Part shown: positions 43,036 to 53,429 of the stretch, piece by piece
How positions within the stretch are numbered: the stretch's first letter is position 1
How the letters are laid out: each line of letters begins with the position of its first letter
Assembly (NCBI GenBank): GCA_947440575.1
Contig: CANETF010000008.1
Coordinates: 1 to 53,429 of the forward strand
Direction of reading: 5' to 3'
Origin: Verrucomicrobiaceae bacterium
GTDB lineage: Bacteria; Verrucomicrobiota; Verrucomicrobiia; Verrucomicrobiales; Verrucomicrobiaceae
DNA length: 53,429 bases
Notes under the pieces: generated by a model
Database searches by the model: none
What the model was told of the DNA's origin: nothing
Seen by the model: only the letters and a program-made list of their open reading frames with translations
Made by a program: the position numbers and the translations under genes

Positions 43036-44850
43036 TCAGCCGAGTTTCGGTTTCACGCTGTTGGACTGGACATTCTTGTTTGTCGTGGCCGAGCCCAAGG
43101 TTGGGTCGGTATCCCGAAGCCGGGGCTTGGCGCGCGCGCCTTCGCGATTTCTCATGGAATCGTCGGGAGTTGGAAGCCGTGAGGGCTGGGTCTTTTGGGC
43201 GAGAGCATCCTTCACGCTCACTTTTGGTGCTGGTGTATCGACGGTATTGCTTTGCGAAGGGGTCTGGGGTGTGAGTTTCGAAGTTGCTTCCATCTTGTTG
43301 AAGAACTCGAGCTGGCTTTCGGCCTGCTGCTTGATGTCTTTGGCGAAGTCGAGGTCGCCTTTGAGCTTGGCCATTTGATTGTTGAGCTTATCGATCGGTT
43401 CGTGGCCCTTCGTGCTGAACAGAGCCTTGAGTTTGTCGGTCGCCGTCGGATTCTGGGTCAGGCGATCGATCTTCTGCTGCAGTTCGGTCATCTGTTTCGG
43501 AATGGTAACTGTGATCTTTTCGTCCGTTGACTTGATAAAGGTTTGCAGGCCGTTCTTCCGTGACTGTGTGACTTCATTCATGCGCTGATCGAGTCCGGTC
43601 TTGAGCGCCTTCACATCCAGCTTGGCCATCTCGTCCTTCAACTCCTGCATCTCCTCGGGTTTGTAGAAGTGATCGATTTTCTGGCCGTTCTGGACCTCCT
43701 GCATCTCTTTGACGGACTGCTCGAGCGCCTGCTGGTTTTTCTGCACGTATTCCAGCCCTTCAACCGCGCCACGAAGAAGATTGGCAGCGAAGTCCCGCTT
43801 CACGTCCTCGGTGAGACTCTCAAGGGCCAATTCGTCCTGGTTCGGGGCAAGGTCCTTGGTCGCTACGCTTTTCCCGGTCTTGAGCCGGTTCTCCGTCCTG
43901 CGGTCCGTGAAAAAGGAATCACCTCCCGGCTTCAGGAATGTGTTCATGGCCGCGTTGAAAGGCGTATCGCTTTTCGGGTCCATCATCGAAACGATGGCTC
44001 TTTCGAAGTTGTCCGGACTCTTCATCGCGTCCTCAATGAAGGTGCGCATGTTTTCCAGGTTCTGCGCCAGATTCGGCTCGCCCACTCGCACCATCGTGCC
44101 TTCCACATTGAGCGGCGTATTCCGGCTGTCGAAGTCGATCATCGAGATCTGTCCCGTCGCCGTGTCATACATCAGATTCGACGCGTTCGCTTTGAACCCG
44201 GCCGAGTCGGTTGTCCCCATGTGATCGCTCAGTCCCAGCGCCATCGAAGGTGCCATCGACCGTCCGATGGCCTGTGCGAAACCCTCGGAGCGCATCAGTG
44301 CGGACTTTTGCTCCGGGCTCATCTTGTTGAGCTGCTGACCGTTGGCGAACTCCATCAGGAGGATCGCAGAATCTCCAGTTTTGACCTCTTCGAGTTGGCT
44401 GATTCGGTCATCCAAATTGGCTTCACGGCTCTTGCTGACGTATTGCTTGGCATCTTCCAGCTTTTCTTTGAGATCCTTGGCGAGATCTGGATTGGCGAGC
44501 AAATCCTGGGTAGAATAGACTTTTGTGCGTGGTGCCACGAACGGTGGCGTCCCTTGGGCCCGCGAAAAGAAATTCGACATCAATGCTCCGCATTTTCCGG
44601 CGGTGCCAACCGTCACCGAGCTTTCGATCTTGATAGCCGCGCCAACGCCATTCATCCCGTTCCCCGGGCTCACCAGTACGGCCCCCTCGCTGCCTGAATC
44701 GGAAATCTTGAAACTGCTACCTTGTTGGATCACGGAGCCCAGATCATTTTGGGGCGTTGTCGGCGTGGTAGGTGGAGGCGAAGTGCGAAGAAGCGTGTTG
44801 AGACGAAGTGCTTCGTCGCGGGAGGCGATGGTTTCAGGTGTGTCTGGCAT
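43036..44850 (-). CDS. Uncharacterised protein with protein/lipid-kinase-like motifs and coiled coil
   Basis: A 604-residue protein. I start at ATG 44850 (MPDTPETIASRDEAL). Residues about 40-315 show kinase-fold landmarks: a Gly loop GSEGAV (53-58), Lys74 in AAIKIES, a hinge-like LLMEFANGQQL (164-174), GLSDHMGTTDSAGFKANASN (206-225) like a catalytic loop with Asp209, and a metal motif IDFDS (238-242). The spacing recalls atypical kinases such as actin-fragmin or PI-kinase relatives more than Ser/Thr kinases. Residues about 350-525 are helical and coiled-coil rich, followed by a disordered tail. No signal peptide. Family membership is an inference from motifs. Confidence 0.6.
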   Translation of the reverse strand: MPDTPETIASRDEALRLNTLLRTSPPPTTPTTPQNDLGSVIQQGSSFKISDSGSEGAVLVSPGNGMNGVGAAIKIESSVTVGTAGKCGALMSNFFSRAQGTPPFVAPRTKVYSTQDLLANPDLAKDLKEKLEDAKQYVSKSREANLDDRISQLEEVKTGDSAILLMEFANGQQLNKMSPEQKSALMRSEGFAQAIGRSMAPSMALGLSDHMGTTDSAGFKANASNLMYDTATGQISMIDFDSRNTPLNVEGTMVRVGEPNLAQNLENMRTFIEDAMKSPDNFERAIVSMMDPKSDTPFNAAMNTFLKPGGDSFFTDRRTENRLKTGKSVATKDLAPNQDELALESLTEDVKRDFAANLLRGAVEGLEYVQKNQQALEQSVKEMQEVQNGQKIDHFYKPEEMQELKDEMAKLDVKALKTGLDQRMNEVTQSRKNGLQTFIKSTDEKITVTIPKQMTELQQKIDRLTQNPTATDKLKALFSTKGHEPIDKLNNQMAKLKGDLDFAKDIKQQAESQLEFFNKMEATSKLTPQTPSQSNTVDTPAPKVSVKDALAQKTQPSRLPTPDDSMRNREGARAKPRLRDTDPTLGSATTNKNVQSNSVKPKLG

Positions 44851-45808
44851 GATCGTATGAATTCGAAAGCAGGCCGCTTTTTCCAAGCACGGAATGGAAC
44901 TGAAGCATTCTGCGTCAATGCGTTCCTTCGGGAAAAATTCAGAAAGGTTATGCTCTTGTCGCCATCGATTTTGTTTTTTTAACAAAGAAGAATGAATTGG
45001 TTGGGCGACTTTTCCTTCATCTTTTACGTGATCGGCGGACCTTTGGGCATGAGGCTGTGATGGCCATTCCACGGAGCTACGACGTCACAATCTCAACAAG
45101 TGAGGAAAGCCGAGAGGCAGACATCACCATCGGCGGGGCACTTACTTTTGGGGCTAGGTTCAGATGACCTCCACCGGGTATTTCTAAGCAAGGCAGCAAG
45201 GGCTGAACACTTCATGGACTCAGCCTAGGCCTGTGGATGTTGCGAGCTGTGATTGGAGGAGGAAATGTGGCTGCAGGCTGCGACCACCAAGCATCAAATC
45301 CTGACCCCGCTCCAAAATCTTCAGTCACGACCGCTTAGAGCCGTTTAAGAAGAACTGCAACTGCTTCTTTGGGGCGGCGGAGGCGGATCTGGGTCGTCGT
45401 CAGCTTGGGACGTATGTGCGCGTATCCCCCTGCGCGGCCAATGGCCGATTTCCACCTCCGGCGCTCCCAAATCAACGGCCACTTCTTTTCTTAAATTGCG
45501 CTAGCCTGACCAATTCATGAAAGTCTACTGCGAGTTGCCTTCGTTCCTCAGGCTGTGCGGTATGGCTGCGCTTGCTAGACGCCGCTGACGCGGCAAGGCG
45601 CTAGCTACAAGCCCGCATTGGCTGCGGTGGGCTTGTTTTGAAAACCGTCGAGTATTCACCAATACACTCCGTCTTTCAAAACAGCGCCCGCGTTGATGCC
45701 TTCGGCACCCTGCGGGCAGCTCGTTCCTCGCTGTCTGTCTTCGCTGCGCTACGGCTGCCACTGCGGGCTTTCGCTGAGTCTCGCCACGAAGTTCATTAAT
45801 CATCCAGG
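44851..45808. other. 958-bp gap without convincing genes; hairpin at 45608-45635
   Basis: I find no open frame with family similarity. An AT-rich stretch upstream of the kinase-like gene (44968-44980) may hold its promoter. A perfect 7-bp inverted repeat CAAGCCC (45608-45614) / GGGCTTG (45629-45635) followed by TTTTG could be a weak terminator or repeat element. Several short palindromes (for example GCCGCTGACGCGGC at 45581-45594) suggest degraded repeat or mobile DNA. Confidence 0.4.
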
Positions 45809-46780
45809 CTAGGGAGTGGCGGATGCTTTGCCGAAGTTTTTGCGAAAGGCTTGCGTGGTGGCGGGCCACTCTTTGTCACGCTGATGAAGTTCACCAGGAT
45901 AGGCGGCGTTGGAGTTCCAGTAGGTTTGCGAGCGCACGTGGTTCGCTTGTAGAAAGGCCGCCATTTTCTCGATGAAGACATCCGCCTTCGGGCCCCAGAC
46001 ACCCCACTCATCGATCTGGAAGGGTTTTGCTTTGGATTGGGCGAACGCGAGCATGCCAGTGAGATTCCAGGCATTGTAGCCGTGAGGTGAGGTGCGCTTT
46101 TCCCACGCCTCTTCCGGATCATCTGTCTCCCAGCCTTCGCCCGTCATGGACTTGGGCTTCCAATACACATCGTAGCCGACGAGATCGACGTAGGCATCGC
46201 CGGGCCACATCGGGCGTGGATCGCTTGCTCCTTCAGTGCTGGAGAAGCTGAAGCGAAAACGATCGCCGCCTGCGACACTGCGGAAGGCGGCGTGAAATCG
46301 CTGCCAGGAGGCAATGAAGTCTGGAATCATCGCCTGACGTGAACCGCCCACGCACCAGGGAAACCAATCGCCATTCATTTCATGACTGGGGCGGATGACG
46401 ATTTCGTACTCACCCGGGTTGTTGCTCACGATGGACTCGGCGAGGCAGCGCCAATGCTCGTCGTAGGCGCCTGTTTTTGCTTCGGCGTAGCTGGCGCCTT
46501 CGATGATGATGGGCACGTCATACACGAGGCGACGCGTGCCGCGGTCGCCATACACGGTTTTGCTCAGCCAATCCGCATAGCGGTAGTTCTCCCATTTGTG
46601 GAAATCGACCGTGCAGAGGATCACATCGACCTTACGACCTAGCCACGCTTCGAAGGCGAGCACACGTGGCATGGAGTTCTCGCCGAACACGCCGATCAAC
46701 GGTTCTTCAGCCAGGGCACGAGTGGATGGTTCGAGGAGAGTGCATGCTATGAGAAACGAGAAGAGGACGGGGAGATTCAT
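45809..46780 (-). CDS. Secreted GH26-like glycoside hydrolase
   Basis: A 323-residue protein with a signal peptide (LFSFLIACTLLEPSTRALA). EIVIRPSHEMNGDWFPWCVG near residues 125-144 is the R-x-x-HEMNG-x-WxPW signature of GH26, whose Glu is the acid/base of beta-mannanases and related enzymes. VDLVGYDVYWKPKSM near residue 205 and FQIDEWGVWGPK near 265 (candidate nucleophile Glu) fit the same barrel. It probably degrades a beta-mannan or related polysaccharide outside the cytoplasm. It stands alone, with no partner glycosidase nearby. Confidence 0.82.
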   Translation of the reverse strand: MNLPVLFSFLIACTLLEPSTRALAEEPLIGVFGENSMPRVLAFEAWLGRKVDVILCTVDFHKWENYRYADWLSKTVYGDRGTRRLVYDVPIIIEGASYAEAKTGAYDEHWRCLAESIVSNNPGEYEIVIRPSHEMNGDWFPWCVGGSRQAMIPDFIASWQRFHAAFRSVAGGDRFRFSFSSTEGASDPRPMWPGDAYVDLVGYDVYWKPKSMTGEGWETDDPEEAWEKRTSPHGYNAWNLTGMLAFAQSKAKPFQIDEWGVWGPKADVFIEKMAAFLQANHVRSQTYWNSNAAYPGELHQRDKEWPATTQAFRKNFGKASATP

Positions 46781-46892
46781 GCGAGAGGCGCGACGAAACC
46801 AACCTAGCGCGTGCCGGTGTTTAGTAAATAGGGGTCATCGTTCTGGGTGCGAGGTTGCTGTTTGTTGAGCTTTGGCACCCTGGCTCTTTTTC

Positions 46893-46977
46893 GCGTGACC
46901 CCATCCTTCTGCCCGCATTTTTATCTACGCGGCTTCGCCGCCAATTGAATGAAGCGGAGAAGAGTCTCCGCGCTCCC
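46893..46977. repeat. REP pair (REPIN-like), left of RAYT gene
   Basis: A clear REP GCGGAGAAGAGTCTCCGCGCTCC at 46954-46976 (stem CGGAGA/TCTCCG) preceded by a hairpin CGCGGCTTCGCCGCC (46929-46943). Before it comes a degraded inverted REP (CTTCTGCCCGC, 46906-46916). The same arrangement, better kept, is on the other side of the transposase gene. Confidence 0.7.
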
Positions 46978-46982
46978 TTTAG

Positions 46983-47591
46983 TCAGCTTCGCTCCCAAAT
47001 CACAAAACCCGCCTTCAGGCCTGCTCTCGTCGGATTTTCGCGAATGTAGGCTTGCGCCGTGCTGAAGTGCTCGGGACTGCGGATGAGGCGGTCGAAGTAA
47101 TCGGGCTGCCAGAAGGGATTCAGGTCGCTGAGACCGGTTTTGTGAATGAAACGGCTGGAAACGCCTTTCCAGCCTTGGAGTGTGTCGGGGAGGGATTCGC
47201 CGTCGCGAAGGGTGAAGAGGACGTGGACGTGATTGGGCATGATGACGTAGCTCCAGAGGTCGTAGCGCTGGTCGTCGAAGTGATGGAGGCGGTCGGCGAC
47301 GATTTGAGCGAGGGGTGGATCACGCAAGGCGCAGGAGCCGTGCGCGGCGTCGAGATGTTCGTCGAGCTTGTCGGAGAACTGGCTGTGGTAGCAGGCTTCG
47401 GTGATTTCGTCCCACGGCGGCGGATTGGCGGCTTGGAAGGTATCACGGGAGCGAAGCCAGTCGTCGAGGAGTTCACGCGGCAGCGAATCGGCGAGGCGGA
47501 AGGTGACGAAGATCGCTACCTCGCCCTGCTGCCAATGCGGCAGCTTGTGGGTCGTCTTTTCGATGTACCCTCGCGGATCGAAGAACTTCAT
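46983..47591 (-). CDS. REP-associated tyrosine transposase (RAYT, Y1 family)
   Basis: A 202-residue single-domain Y1 transposase. The HUH motif is in YVIMPNHVHVLF near residues 115-126. The catalytic Tyr is in STAQAYIRENPTRAG near residues 178-192. FWQPDYFDRLIRS is the adjacent conserved block. RAYTs cut and join single-stranded DNA at REP palindromes, and such palindromes flank this gene on both sides. It appears intact and reads leftward. No left or right IS ends with target duplication are seen, in keeping with RAYT/REPIN systems, which spread the repeats rather than themselves. Confidence 0.92.
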   Translation of the reverse strand: MKFFDPRGYIEKTTHKLPHWQQGEVAIFVTFRLADSLPRELLDDWLRSRDTFQAANPPPWDEITEACYHSQFSDKLDEHLDAAHGSCALRDPPLAQIVADRLHHFDDQRYDLWSYVIMPNHVHVLFTLRDGESLPDTLQGWKGVSSRFIHKTGLSDLNPFWQPDYFDRLIRSPEHFSTAQAYIRENPTRAGLKAGFVIWERS

Positions 47592-47609
47592 GAGTCATGC
47601 TAATCGAGG

Positions 47610-47690
47610 GGAGCGCGGGTGCTCTTGCCCGCTTTGTGAAGTGGCGGCGAAGCCGCGAAGAGAAGAGGCGGACAGGAGTGTCCGCGCTCC
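47610..47690. repeat. REPIN: two inverted REPs, right of RAYT gene
   Basis: REP 1 is GGAGCGCGGGTGCTCTTGCCC (47610-47630) and runs on to GC. REP 2 is GCGGACAGGAGTGTCCGCGCTCC (47668-47690, stem CGGACA/TGTCCG). They are in opposite orientation, separated by the hairpin GGCGGCGAAGCCGCG (47643-47657). The latter is the exact reverse complement of the 46929-46943 hairpin. Confidence 0.85.
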
Positions 47691-47706
47691 TCTCGATGGG
47701 CTTGGC

Positions 47707-48018
47707 TTACTTGTGACACTCCTGCAAGGCACGGACCTGAACTTCGCTGGCTTGGAGGGATTTGATGGCCCGGAGGGCGGCGTCGGCGCCGCGGAGGGTG
47801 GTCATGATGGGGATGCGGTTTTGCATGGCGGCGGTGCGGATTTTGACTTCGTCTTCGCGGGGGGGGTGCCGGAGGGGGTGTTGATGACGAGGGCCATGTC
47901 TTTGTTCTTCATCGGGTCGATGACGTTGGGGCGCTAGCCGCTGGCGAGTTTGGGGAGGATGTGGACGGGGATGCCGGCTTCGGTGATGACGCTGCCGGTG
48001 CCGCTGATGGCGTAGCCT
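47707..48018 (-). pseudogene. carB: Broken copy of the 3' end of carB
   Basis: About 312 bp nearly identical to the last part of intact carB (compare 48817-49130). A run of about 57 bp beginning CGGAGGGCGGCGTCGG (47771) is identical to 48876 onward. The copy encodes the end of the synthase large subunit (MGS-like domain), with [19 protein letters not shown] matching [19 protein letters not shown]. It carries an in-frame stop (CAG to TAG at 47935-47937, in ASGQRP) and a one-base deletion near 47857-47868 that breaks the frame. It has no start and cannot make a working product. Similarity stops abruptly around 48018. Confidence 0.92.
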
Positions 48019-48049
48019 TGACTGCGATTTGAGGTATTGAGGCGAAGCT

Positions 48050-48529
48050 TCATGTTTGTCGGGAATCAAATTCGATTAGGAATAGCTCAAGGAGGTGTAG
48101 GTCGAGACGGTCCTTCATTCTTCCGCTCGCCTTCTTGCTGGCGATGATGTCGCGGAGGTTGGCGACGGGGAAAATGTCTTCTTGAACAGCGCGGCTTTTG
48201 GCTTCGGCGAAGCTTTCGATTCCATCCGGGGCGAAGATCAGATCGAGATCGAAGGGCCCGTCTTTGAGCTGGACGAAGTCCTTGCCCCGGATGATTTCGG
48301 CCTGGGTGTTGTCGTCGAGAATGAAGCCCAGTTCGAGCAGGGCTTTGACCATGCGCTGCCCGTTCTCGACTGACTTCGCAGGAAAGACATCCACGTCCTG
48401 GGTGGTGCCAGGATAGCCGAGGAGAATGGCAGCACTCTTGCCGATAAAGAGGTAATCAACGCCTGCCGCGTTGAATGCTTTGGCTACCTCCTGGGCCTGA
48501 AGCGGATTGAATGGCAGGCGGTCGTTCAT
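48050..48529 (-). CDS. Nucleotidyltransferase-fold protein (DUF6036/MNT-like)
   Basis: A 159-residue protein. The motif GKSAAILLGYPGTTQDVDVF near residues 31-50 matches the GS...(D/E)x(D/E) active site of pol-beta-type nucleotidyltransferases. A further acidic residue pair is in FDLDLIFAP near residues 93-101. Such proteins occur in antitoxin/toxin modules (MNT, AbiEii) and in small resistance cassettes. It overlaps the 79-residue gene upstream by 4 bp, so the pair is coupled. Its 3' side is the carB remnant. Confidence 0.75.
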   Translation of the reverse strand: MNDRLPFNPLQAQEVAKAFNAAGVDYLFIGKSAAILLGYPGTTQDVDVFPAKSVENGQRMVKALLELGFILDDNTQAEIIRGKDFVQLKDGPFDLDLIFAPDGIESFAEAKSRAVQEDIFPVANLRDIIASKKASGRMKDRLDLHLLELFLIEFDSRQT

Positions 48530-48765
48530 TCAGCGGGGGCGGGTTGGAAGCCGAGGTAGGCGGGCAGATTGTCGGCGCACCACTCGCGGTAGATCTTGGT
48601 GCTGGAGAAGATGCGGGTGCCGGGTGTGTCAAGAACCGGGCGATCGACGCGGCACCAGCCGTATTTCATGCGGGCCTCAAGCGGACGTGCCATCTGACGA
48701 CGGCATTGCTCGCGGAAGGCTTGATCTTCGGCTTGTTCGCGGTCGGTGGTCTGCGTCGTGGTCAT
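48526..48765 (-). CDS. Small uncharacterised protein coupled to nucleotidyltransferase
   Basis: A 79-residue soluble, charged protein starting MTTTQTTDREQAEDQ, with a short helix rich in Arg/Gln (FREQCRRQMARPLE), then YGWCRVDRPVLD and TKIYREWCADNLP. I do not recognise a family. Its stop overlaps the nucleotidyltransferase start, so both are probably made together. It could be the partner of a toxin-antitoxin-like pair. No Shine-Dalgarno sequence is evident before its ATG. Confidence 0.6.
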   Translation of the reverse strand: MTTTQTTDREQAEDQAFREQCRRQMARPLEARMKYGWCRVDRPVLDTPGTRIFSSTKIYREWCADNLPAYLGFQPAPAE

Positions 48766-48786
48766 GATCGAAAGATAGCGAAAGAT

Positions 48787-48806
48787 GCTTCGAGTGCCAC
48801 TCGAAG

Positions 48807-48807
<1 letters not shown>
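48787..48807 (-). terminator. Hairpin just after carB stop
   Basis: A perfect 9-bp stem GCTTCGAGT (48787-48795) / ACTCGAAGC (48799-48807) with a 3-nt loop touches the carB stop codon. On the minus strand the following bases are ATCTTTCGC, a weak T run. It likely ends the carB transcript. Confidence 0.6.
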
Positions 48808-52097
<3,290 letters not shown>

Positions 52098-52105
52098 GGT
52101 GAAAA

Positions 52106-52140
52106 AATGACGAATGTCGAATTCGGAATGACGAATGTCG
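52106..52140. repeat. 21-bp tandem direct repeat upstream of carB
   Basis: AATGACGAATGTCG is present at 52106-52119 and again at 52127-52140, joined by AATTCGG. It lies in the 5' region of carB, so could bear on its expression. Confidence 0.75.
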
Positions 52141-52188
52141 GAGTTTGAAGGGAAAGCGTATGAATTGGGCGCTTTCGGGTGCGGGTTT

Positions 52189-52208
52189 CACAGGCTAGTA
52201 AGCCTGTG
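52189..52208. repeat. Perfect inverted repeat between carB and C40 lipoprotein gene
   Basis: CACAGGCT (52189-52196) and AGCCTGTG (52201-52208) with a 4-nt loop, not followed by a T run. The 234-bp gap between the divergent genes must hold both promoters; I see no clear -35/-10 boxes. Confidence 0.6.
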
Positions 52209-52331
52209 CTACGGTGTCGCAAGACCGGAAAGCGCGGTATCTTGCACGGGGTGGGGGTGGTGTAAAGGGGGTTGGCGGGGAAAAATGCGGCGGGGTTGCG
52301 CCGGGGGCGGTGGTGGGCTAAAAAAGGCGCG

Positions 52332-52859
52332 ATGTTTTTGCCTTTCCGAGTTCTGCGCCTGATTGCGGCGGCCGTGTTGTTGTGGGGGGGCGTGGCGTGT
52401 TCGTCGTCGAAGAAGAAGGAGAACTGGGTGCATGGGTTTGAGCCGACGACGACGGCGCTGCTGATGAATGGGGTGGCGCATCCGCCGAAGGGGGTGCCGC
52501 TGGCGGTGAAGCGGGCGTTGTGGGCGGGGAATCTGATCGTTGGGAAGCCGTATCGGCGGGGTGGGGGGCACAAGAGTTTTGAGGACACGGGCTATGATTG
52601 CTCGGGGTCGGTGTCGTATGTGCTGAACAAGGCGGGGTTGTTGAAGGCGCCGGAGACGTCGGGGTGGTTTCGGGGGTTTGGGGTGCCGGGGAGGGGGAAA
52701 CACATCACGGTGTATGCGAAGAGCGGGCATGTGTTTATTGACATCGCGGGGTTGCGGTTGGACACGGGGTACAATGCGCGGCGGGGGCAGGGTCCGCGGT
52801 GGAGCAGCAAGCCCAGGCCGCTGGCGGGGTTTGTGGCGCGGCATCCGGCGGGGCTTTGA
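52332..52859 (+). CDS. C40 (NlpC/P60-like) peptidoglycan peptidase lipoprotein
   Basis: A 175-residue protein. ATG 52332, with an AAAAAAGG upstream, gives a lipoprotein signal (VLRLIAAAVLLWGGVACSSS). The catalytic Cys is in YDCSGSVSYVLNKAGLL near residues 94-110. The catalytic His is in AKSGHVFIDIAG near residues 131-142, with the third polar position not clear. It likely cuts cell-wall stem peptides in the periplasm. It is divergent from carB. Confidence 0.85.
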   Translation: MFLPFRVLRLIAAAVLLWGGVACSSSKKKENWVHGFEPTTTALLMNGVAHPPKGVPLAVKRALWAGNLIVGKPYRRGGGHKSFEDTGYDCSGSVSYVLNKAGLLKAPETSGWFRGFGVPGRGKHITVYAKSGHVFIDIAGLRLDTGYNARRGQGPRWSSKPRPLAGFVARHPAGL

Positions 52860-52865
52860 CGATTT

Positions 52866-52920
52866 CGGATTGCGGATTTTGGGGCACGCAGAGGCGCGGA
52901 GAGGGGGAAGAGGCGCAGAG
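52866..52920. repeat. Short degenerate repeats (CGGATT and GCAGAGGCGCGGAG type)
   Basis: CGGATTGCGGATT (52866-52878) is followed by CGCAGAGGCGCGGAGAG and GGCGCAGAG. These are imperfect direct repeats, not part of any frame with family similarity, between the C40 gene and the converging GNAT gene. Confidence 0.55.
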
Positions 52921-52973
52921 GGGGGATGAGGTGTGATGGCTAGAAGTTGTTACTCCTTGGGGGGGATGCGTGA

Positions 52974-53429
52974 TTAGGGGAGGGGGAGTTCTAGGAGGTG
53001 GTCGTCCATGACGAAGTTGTTGCCGATGTCGGTGCAGAGGTCTTCGATGAATTGGAAGCCGGCGCGGCGGTAGGCGCGGATGGCGGGGGCGTTGTGTTTG
53101 TTGACGCGGAGTCTGAGGACGGTGCAGTGGCGGGCGGCGGCCTGGGTTTTGACCCAGTCGAGGGCGAAGCGGCCGATGCCTTTGCCGTGGTATTCGGTGA
53201 GGACGTACAGTTTGCTGAGGAAGAGGACGTGGCTTTGGGGCTGGGGTTCGAAGCCGATGTAGCCGATGGGGGTGCCGTTGGTTTCGATGAGGGCGTAGGT
53301 GACGCCGCGGCCGGTCATTTCCCGCTGGATGGCGCTGGGTTCGTACCAGACGGCGAGCATGTAGTCGATCTGGGCGTGGCTGATGATGCCGGGGTAGTAG
53401 GTTTTCCAGATGCGATGGGCGAGGTCGAT
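52974..53429 (-). CDS. GNAT family N-acetyltransferase, 5' end outside window
   Basis: The frame stays open to the right edge of the window, so the true start is beyond 53429; at least 151 residues are visible. The acetyl-CoA-binding motif YVLTEYHGKGIGRFALDWV (Q/RxxGxG/A type) is followed by LRLRVNKHNAPAIRAYRRAGF, the usual C-terminal GNAT motif. IDLAHRIWKTYYPG upstream matches GNAT N-terminal helices. Substrate unknown. Confidence 0.9.
   Translation of the reverse strand: MDLAHRIWKTYYPGIISHAQIDYMLAVWYEPSAIQREMTGRGVTYALIETNGTPIGYIGFEPQPQSHVLFLSKLYVLTEYHGKGIGRFALDWVKTQAAARHCTVLRLRVNKHNAPAIRAYRRAGFQFIEDLCTDIGNNFVMDDHLLELPLP

Noticed and set aside
43669..44697. 342-residue plus-strand open frame
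   Set aside because: It runs antisense through the kinase-like gene, has no family similarity, and its composition (Arg/His/Leu-rich) is the usual mirror of a real gene.
45525..45869. 114-residue minus-strand frame
   Set aside because: Overlaps the end of the GH26 gene and contains palindromic DNA; composition is Arg/Ser-rich without family similarity.
47401..47937. 178-residue plus-strand frame
   Set aside because: Antisense to the RAYT gene end and the carB remnant, and it crosses the REPIN; not a gene.

Overview
The window looks like chromosomal DNA from a member of the Verrucomicrobiota, probably a Verrucomicrobiaceae-like bacterium. The evidence is a PVC-type dehydrogenase fused to ThuA, SGNH and cytochrome c domains, an ECF sigma factor paired with a FecR/LamG protein, DUF5069, a cdaA-glmM locus, and G-rich coding strands. 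This is inferred from family content; no 16S rRNA is present. I saw no tRNA, rRNA or CRISPR array.

Bases 1-21.9 kb are one long plus-strand exopolysaccharide (EPS) gene cluster with mostly overlapping or nearly touching genes. It opens with the tail of an O-antigen ligase-like protein and three glycosyltransferases, followed by an exosortase and its EpsI partner. Next comes a complete nickel-pincer cofactor pathway (larE, larB, larC) without larA. Then follow an acyltransferase, a DUF362 protein, a methyltransferase-like protein, a CapK-like adenylating enzyme, a WecG/TagA glycosyltransferase, a two-domain oxidoreductase, a heparinase-like protein, a GDP-mannose dehydrogenase, another glycosyltransferase, and a TPR-tailed O-antigen polymerase/ligase. 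A clear intrinsic terminator closes the unit. The cofactor genes inside this operon are the most unusual arrangement in the window.

Bases 21.9-28 kb are housekeeping: prs, rplY, pth, rpsF, then cdaA with a stub of cdaR and glmM (the c-di-AMP locus), then bioD and a convergent HIT protein. Bases 28.4-34.9 kb hold an ECF sigma factor, its FecR/LamG partner, and a 1384-residue secreted multidomain protein. The sigma gene and the large gene share the same promoter-like element. Bases 34.9-41.3 kb hold DUF5069, a LysR regulator, a PQQ-type propeller protein, two small secreted proteins, an inositol-phosphatase family enzyme, and coaC/coaB as separate genes.

Bases 41.4-48.8 kb are accessory. They hold an L,D-transpeptidase with a decayed second domain, a 604-residue protein with kinase-like motifs, a GH26-like secreted glycosidase, and a RAYT transposase flanked by REP palindromes. 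They also hold a broken copy of the 3' end of carB, separated from intact carB by a two-gene nucleotidyltransferase cassette. The window ends with carB, a C40-type lipoprotein and a truncated GNAT acetyltransferase gene.
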